In this document: positions 60,368-64,000 of the stretch, piece after piece | How positions within the stretch are numbered: position 1 is the stretch's first letter | Layout of the letters: each line of letters opens with the position of its first letter | DNA from: CAMFLJ01 sp963702555 | GTDB lineage: Bacteria; Actinomycetota; Acidimicrobiia; Acidimicrobiales; Acidimicrobilacustridaceae | Assembly: GCA_963702555.1 (NCBI GenBank) | Contig: CAVPCW010000008.1 | Coordinates: forward strand, 248,001 to 312,000 | DNA length: 64,000 nucleotides | Direction of reading: 5' to 3' | The notes under the pieces: generated by a model | The model's input: the letters and a program-made list of their open reading frames with translations, nothing else | The model's database searches: none | Told to the model about the DNA's origin: nothing | Translations under genes and position numbers: made by a program

Positions 60368-60994
60368 ATGAACGACGACGACGACGAGCCGCGTCCGGCG
60401 ACCGTCGACGACGTGGCCACCACCGCCGCCGTGCTGGCCGACGCCTTCTTCGACGACCCCGTCTTCCGCTTCCTGTTCCCCGACGAGTCCGAGCGGCCCC
60501 GCCTGGCCCAGGCGATGTTCACGATGCTCGGCGAGCACGTCTACCTGCCCCTCGGCGAGTGCCAGGTCGCCGGTGAGGCCGCCGCCTACTGGGAGCCCCC
60601 CGGCACGCCCGCCAACGACGACTTCTGGATCGACCACGGCGATGCGTTCGTCGCCGCGCTGGAGGGTCAGGTCGAGCGGCTCGTGGCCCTCGGCGCCGCC
60701 ATGGAGGCCCACCACCCGTCCGACCCGTGCTGGTACCTCTCGCTGCTCGGGGTGCGACCGTCGGCCCAGGGCCGCGGCCTCGGCACCCGGATGCTCGCCC
60801 ACAAGCTCGAGCAGATCGACGCCACCGGCGGGGCCGCCTACCTGGAGGCGTCGACACCGCGGAACAAGCTGCTCTACGAGCGCCACGGCTTCGAGCTGCT
60901 CGAGGAGTTCAACGCCGAGGGTGGTCCCACGATGTACGCCATGTGGCGCGCCCCCGCTGAGCTTCAGCGGCGTTGGAGGAGGCCCTTCACGTAG
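60368..60994 (+). CDS. GNAT-family N-acetyltransferase
   Basis: A 208-residue GNAT acetyltransferase. The acetyl-CoA motif LLGVRPSAQGRGLGTRMLAHKL (about 121-142) has the R/Q-x-x-G-x-G/A sequence, and AAYLEASTPRNKLLYERHGFELLEEFN is the usual C-terminal half. Substrate not known. The tail after MYAMWRAPAE overlaps the convergent DinB gene by 31 bp; a one-base indel could instead end it near 60960. Confidence 0.9.
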   Translation: MNDDDDEPRPATVDDVATTAAVLADAFFDDPVFRFLFPDESERPRLAQAMFTMLGEHVYLPLGECQVAGEAAAYWEPPGTPANDDFWIDHGDAFVAALEGQVERLVALGAAMEAHHPSDPCWYLSLLGVRPSAQGRGLGTRMLAHKLEQIDATGGAAYLEASTPRNKLLYERHGFELLEEFNAEGGPTMYAMWRAPAELQRRWRRPFT

Positions 60995-61473
60995 GCGGCC
61001 TGGCCGGCGTGCTGGATGTCGTCGTCGGCGATCGACACGAGCCGCACGCCGAGGGTGACGGGTGGGTCCCACCGGGTGTCGACGACCCGGTCGAGCGACT
61101 CGGCGGTCAGGGCGGCCACCAGGGTCTTGGTGCGCTCCTCGACCTCGGCGTAGTAGTCGCGGATCGCCTCCGGGCTCTCCGGCCGTACGGCCCCGACCTG
61201 ATCGGGGGAGTGGCCGTAACCCACGTTGGCGGGGTCGGGGTCGAGGCCGAAGCGGGCCGACCAGCCGGGCTCCTGCCACACCTGGTCCTGCTCGAGGATC
61301 TCGGCGATGTGCATGTCCTGCACCCGGGTGAGGTGCCACAGCAGCCACCCGATCGGGTTCGACCCGGGCTCGGGCACCGCGTAGAGGTCCTCGGTGGCGA
61401 GGCCGTCGAGCACGCCGTGCACGTGCCCGTGCACCCGGGAGAAGAGCTCGGCGATCAGCTCACTGACGTCCAT
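60964..61473 (-). CDS. DinB/DUF664-family protein
   Basis: A 169-residue four-helix-bundle protein of the DinB/DUF664 type. IGWLLWHLTRVQDMHIAEIL and DDIQHAGQAAYVKGLLQ hold the histidines that form a metal site (His in WHL, QDMH and IQHAG). Such proteins include mycothiol- or bacillithiol-dependent S-transferases. ATG 61473 is chosen, as the extension to 61509 has no family residues. Overlaps GNAT gene tail-to-tail. Confidence 0.88.
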   Translation of the reverse strand: MDVSELIAELFSRVHGHVHGVLDGLATEDLYAVPEPGSNPIGWLLWHLTRVQDMHIAEILEQDQVWQEPGWSARFGLDPDPANVGYGHSPDQVGAVRPESPEAIRDYYAEVEERTKTLVAALTAESLDRVVDTRWDPPVTLGVRLVSIADDDIQHAGQAAYVKGLLQRR

Positions 61474-61560
61474 GGCCTGGCTCCGATCGGTCGGGGTGCC
61501 GTTGATCACGACGTTCGTGATCCCTGTCTACCGTCGCCGGGCCGCGAACCATCAGCCGGC

Positions 61561-62562
61561 TCAGGGCGCGGTGGCGACCTTCTCCACCAGCTCGAGGCTG
61601 GCGGCGCGGATCTGCTGCTGGGCGTCCTCGCGGCTGATGGTGGCCACGCCGTCGCCTCCCTGCGCGCCGTAGTCGCCGAAGAAGGCGTGGTTGCCGCCCA
61701 CGATCTCCACGAAGGTCGTGTCGGGTGGCAGCCGATCCTTGGTCTGTTCGATCCTGGTGGGGGTGGTGAGGGTGTCCTCGGAGCCGAAGATGGACATGGC
61801 GATCAGCCCTGTGCGGCCGCTGATGCTCGAGTTCGGGAACGAAGCCCAGAGCAGCAGGCCGCGGATGCGGGCGTCGTCCCGGCCGGCGACGGACGACGCC
61901 ATCACCCCGCCGAGGGAGTGGCCGCCCACCACCCAGCGCTCGACCTCGGGGTCGGCGTCCATCACCGCCTGCGCGCCGTTGGGGTCGAAGAAGGCGATGT
62001 TGTACGGCAGCTTGAGGATCACCACCGGGTAGCCGGCCTCGGCCAGCGGCAGGAGGTTGGGCACGTAGGCCCGGGGGTCGACGAGCGCACCCGGGTAGAA
62101 CACCACGCCGGTCGTGCTCGCCTTCACCGTCGGCTCCAGCCGGATGCGGGTCGACGACTCGGTGACGGTCGCGCCGGGCGAACCGGCGAGGGCGTCGACG
62201 GCGGTGCTCGACGCGGTGTGAGGCCGCAGGTAGAGCAGCACGGCGACCAGCCCCAGCACGGCGACCACGGCCACGCCGCGCACGAGCACGACCCGCCAGA
62301 GGGGCCGCCGCGGCGGCTGCTCCACCGACTCCGACGCCAGCGCCGACCCCGGCGCCTGCTCGGGGGCCTTGGCCCGCCGGGTGACGAGGCTCCACGCCGC
62401 CACCCCCACCGACACCACGGCGACGAGGCGCAGGGTGATGAAGTACGCGGGGTGCGACGCCGTGATCGGGTCCCACAGCGACGCCAGGAGGGCGACGCTC
62501 ACCACGAGGGTGATCACCGAGAGGGCCAGCGGCCACCAGCGGGGAGGTCGGCGCCACTGCAT
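61561..62562 (-). CDS. membrane-anchored alpha/beta hydrolase
   Basis: A 333-residue protein with three N-terminal membrane helices (WPLALSVITLVVSVALLASLW, FITLRLVAVVSVGVAAWSLV, VVLVRGVAVVAVLGLVAVLLYL) and an extracytoplasmic alpha/beta hydrolase domain (about 130-333). GVVFYPGALVDPRAY is the oxyanion region, GHSLGGV holds the Ser, GSEDTLTTP the Asp, and GGNHAFFGDYG the His, as in the YgjP-like alpha/beta hydrolase 5 family. GGGAGGG precedes ATG 62562. Substrate unknown. Confidence 0.88.
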   Translation of the reverse strand: MQWRRPPRWWPLALSVITLVVSVALLASLWDPITASHPAYFITLRLVAVVSVGVAAWSLVTRRAKAPEQAPGSALASESVEQPPRRPLWRVVLVRGVAVVAVLGLVAVLLYLRPHTASSTAVDALAGSPGATVTESSTRIRLEPTVKASTTGVVFYPGALVDPRAYVPNLLPLAEAGYPVVILKLPYNIAFFDPNGAQAVMDADPEVERWVVGGHSLGGVMASSVAGRDDARIRGLLLWASFPNSSISGRTGLIAMSIFGSEDTLTTPTRIEQTKDRLPPDTTFVEIVGGNHAFFGDYGAQGGDGVATISREDAQQQIRAASLELVEKVATAP

Positions 62563-62624
62563 CGTCGGTCCCTCCCTCACGCTCGTCCGGTGGCCGGCCC
62601 GGTCGGCACGACCAGCGCATCGTA

Positions 62625-62638
62625 GGGACACCGGCCCC
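62625..62638. promoter_or_regulatory. DosR/DevR-like palindrome
   Basis: GGGACACCGGCCCC fits GGGACNNNNGNCCC at all fixed positions. It lies between divergent genes, 62 bp from the hydrolase start (62562) and 58 bp from the SDR start (62697). Confidence 0.4.
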
Positions 62639-62696
62639 CGGCGGTAACGTCCGCCCGCGACGCGCCGCCGTGCCGGCGCCGCACACGGGAGCGGTC

Positions 62697-63497
62697 ATGG
62701 AGATCAGGGGCACGACCATCGTCGTCACCGGGGCAGCCGGGGGAGTGGGGCAGGCCACCGTCCGGGCTCTGCACGCGGGCGGTGCCCGGGTGGTGCTCAC
62801 CGGCCGCCGCCAGGCCGAGATGGAGGCCCTGGCCGACCGCCTCCCCGGCTCGGTCGTGATGCCGTGCGACCTGTCCGACACCGCCGCCCTCGACCGCTTC
62901 CTCGACGAGCTGCTCGAGCTCGGGCCCATCGACGGGTTGGTGGCCAACGCCGCCCTCCCGGCCACCGGCCGCATCGAGGAGTACACGACCGAGCAGATCG
63001 ACCGGGCCCTCGACGTGAACCTGCGGGCCCCGATCGTGATGACCCAGCGGCTGCTCCCCGGGATGCTCGAGCGGGGCCGCGGCCACATCGTCTTCGTGTC
63101 GTCGATGGGCGGGAAGATGGGCACCGCCCGCCTCGCCCTCTACTCGGCCAGCAAGTTCGGGATGCGGGGCTTCGGTGCCTCGCTCCGGCAGGATCTCGCC
63201 GGCAGCGGCGTGAGTGCCTCGGTGGTGTTCCCCGGGTCGATCATCGACGGCGGGATGCTGACCGACGCCGGCGTGGGTGCCTCGCCCGGCACCAAGGGCG
63301 TCACCTGCGCCGCGGTCGGCGAGGGCGTCGTGAAGGCCATCACCAGCGACATCGGCGAGCTCGACGTCACCGACCTGAAGGTGAAGGTGGCGTCCAAGGT
63401 GCTGGCCCTCGCCCCCAACCTCAGCGACCGCCTGAAGAACGAGAAGATGCTGGCCTACGCCGACCAGCTCAGCGAGGGCATGCGCGACAAGCGCTGA
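62697..63497 (+). CDS. short-chain dehydrogenase/reductase
   Basis: A 266-residue SDR. The cofactor site is VTGAAGGVGQATV, TGRRQAE after strand 2 favours NADPH, NAALPA, SSMGG with Ser, and YSASKFGMRGF with Tyr/Lys. The C-terminal extension (PNLSDRLKNEKMLAYADQL) is like that of the SDRs associated with fatty acyl or steroid substrates. ATG 62697 has GGGAG upstream; the frame is open to 62670. Confidence 0.92.
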   Translation: MEIRGTTIVVTGAAGGVGQATVRALHAGGARVVLTGRRQAEMEALADRLPGSVVMPCDLSDTAALDRFLDELLELGPIDGLVANAALPATGRIEEYTTEQIDRALDVNLRAPIVMTQRLLPGMLERGRGHIVFVSSMGGKMGTARLALYSASKFGMRGFGASLRQDLAGSGVSASVVFPGSIIDGGMLTDAGVGASPGTKGVTCAAVGEGVVKAITSDIGELDVTDLKVKVASKVLALAPNLSDRLKNEKMLAYADQLSEGMRDKR

Positions 63498-63503
63498 GCC
63501 GGC

Positions 63504-64000
63504 TCAGATCACGAAGTCGTCGACGTCCCACACGCCGTCGGACGACTCGACCGGGCCCTTGGTGCTGACCCGGCCGGCCAGCTGCATCTCGAGCTCGCCG
63601 ACGCGGTCGACGAGCGCGGTGAGGCGGGCGGCCACGATGTCGACGCTGGAGTCGAGGGCCATGTCGACGCCCTGGCCCCGCTCGAGGGTGGCGGTGCGGG
63701 CGACGACCTGCCCGGGCACGCCCACGACCACGGTGCCGGCGGGGACGTCGCGGACGACGACGGCGTTGGCGCCGATGCGGGCGTCCTCGCCGATGGTGAT
63801 GTCGCCGAGGACCTTGGCGCCGGCGCCGACCACGACGCGGTCGCCCAGGGTGGGATGGCGCTTGCCGTGCCGCAGGCTGGTGCCGCCGAGGGTGACGCCC
63901 TGGTAGATCGTGACGTCGGTGCCGACGATGGTGGTCTCACCGATCACCACACCGGTGGCGTGGTCGATGAACACGCCGGGCCCGAGGGTGGCGCCGGGGT
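63504..64000 (-). CDS. cysE: serine O-acetyltransferase, partial
   Basis: The last 165 residues or so of a serine acetyltransferase, which makes O-acetylserine for cysteine synthesis. The left-handed beta-helix is clear: GVFIDHATGVVIGETTIVGTDV, TIYQGVTLGGTS, KRHPTLGDRVVVGAGAKVLG, IGANAVVV. The catalytic His in DHATG is present. The tail is long (about 60 residues after AVVVRDVPAG), ending DVDDFVI. The gene continues beyond the window, so the N-terminal half is not seen. Confidence 0.9.
   Translation of the reverse strand, partial: PGATLGPGVFIDHATGVVIGETTIVGTDVTIYQGVTLGGTSLRHGKRHPTLGDRVVVGAGAKVLGDITIGEDARIGANAVVVRDVPAGTVVVGVPGQVVARTATLERGQGVDMALDSSVDIVAARLTALVDRVGELEMQLAGRVSTKGPVESSDGVWDVDDFVI

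Noticed and set aside
1..64000. tRNA, rRNA, CRISPR, prophage or replication origin
   Set aside because: No sequence resembling a tRNA cloverleaf, rRNA core, spaced direct repeats, phage structural genes or DnaA-box cluster was seen by eye; a covariance-model search was not possible.

Overview
This 64-kb window is GC-rich, densely coding bacterial chromosome. It looks like an actinobacterium, most probably of the Acidimicrobiia (Iamia/Ilumatobacter type). The grounds are strong G/C bias at third codon positions, many GTG starts and GTGA stop/start overlaps, wax-ester synthase/DGAT proteins, an F420-type DDN-like protein, a Baeyer-Villiger monooxygenase, MMPL and DUF6777 proteins, and apparent leaderless starts behind TANNNT boxes. 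The taxonomy is inference from gene content. I see no rRNA, tRNA, CRISPR array, phage or intact insertion sequence.

Layout. 0.2-6.8 kb: alpha/beta hydrolase, cupin, RsgA GTPase, a Doc-type toxin/antitoxin pair with a palindromic operator, quinone oxidoreductase, zinc-ribbon thioredoxin, GerW-like protein. 7-16 kb: orphan solute-binding lipoprotein, two WS/DGAT acyltransferases (one broken by five frameshifts), nitrilase-family amidohydrolase, and an FAD-oxidase/ThDP-enzyme pair. 16-25 kb: MerE-like protein behind a CsoR/CstR-like operator, DUF1622, zinc-ribbon membrane protein, PIG-L deacetylase, an SGNH-like protein with three C-terminal repeats, DDN-like protein, a thiolase/DUF35 pair and a hairpin repeat family. 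25-31 kb: an operon of flavin-fold protein, hydrolase, cyclic-2,3-diphosphoglycerate-synthetase-like GTPase and carbamate kinase, then an SDR and a TauD-like dioxygenase. 32-39 kb: a five-gene DUF6777 membrane locus facing a GH65 phosphorylase/beta-phosphoglucomutase operon. 39-43 kb: M50-CBS site-2 protease, slipin, BVMO. 43-50 kb: MMPL transporter followed by oleA-oleBC-oleD, a complete head-to-head acyl condensation (long-chain olefin/beta-lactone) pathway with OleB and OleC fused. 50-64 kb: VapBC with a 16-bp-arm operator, Mrr-N protein, DUF2071 and DCC proteins, BKACE/amidohydrolase pair, DUF3048, GGDEF, CDF transporter, small stress-type proteins, GNAT, DinB, hydrolase, SDR, and the 3' part of a serine acetyltransferase gene running off the end.

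Two themes cut across the window. First, a DosR/DevR-like palindrome (GGGACNNNNGNCCC or close to it) lies in many promoter regions, typically 60-85 bp before a start codon. Affected genes include homologues of known mycobacterial dormancy genes (WS/DGAT, flavin-fold protein, M50-CBS protease). This suggests a hypoxia/dormancy-type regulon. Second, several otherwise well-conserved genes carry single-base frameshifts, nearly all explained by one extra base and often in a G or C run. That pattern fits sequencing or assembly error better than gene decay, so broken genes here should be read with that in mind.
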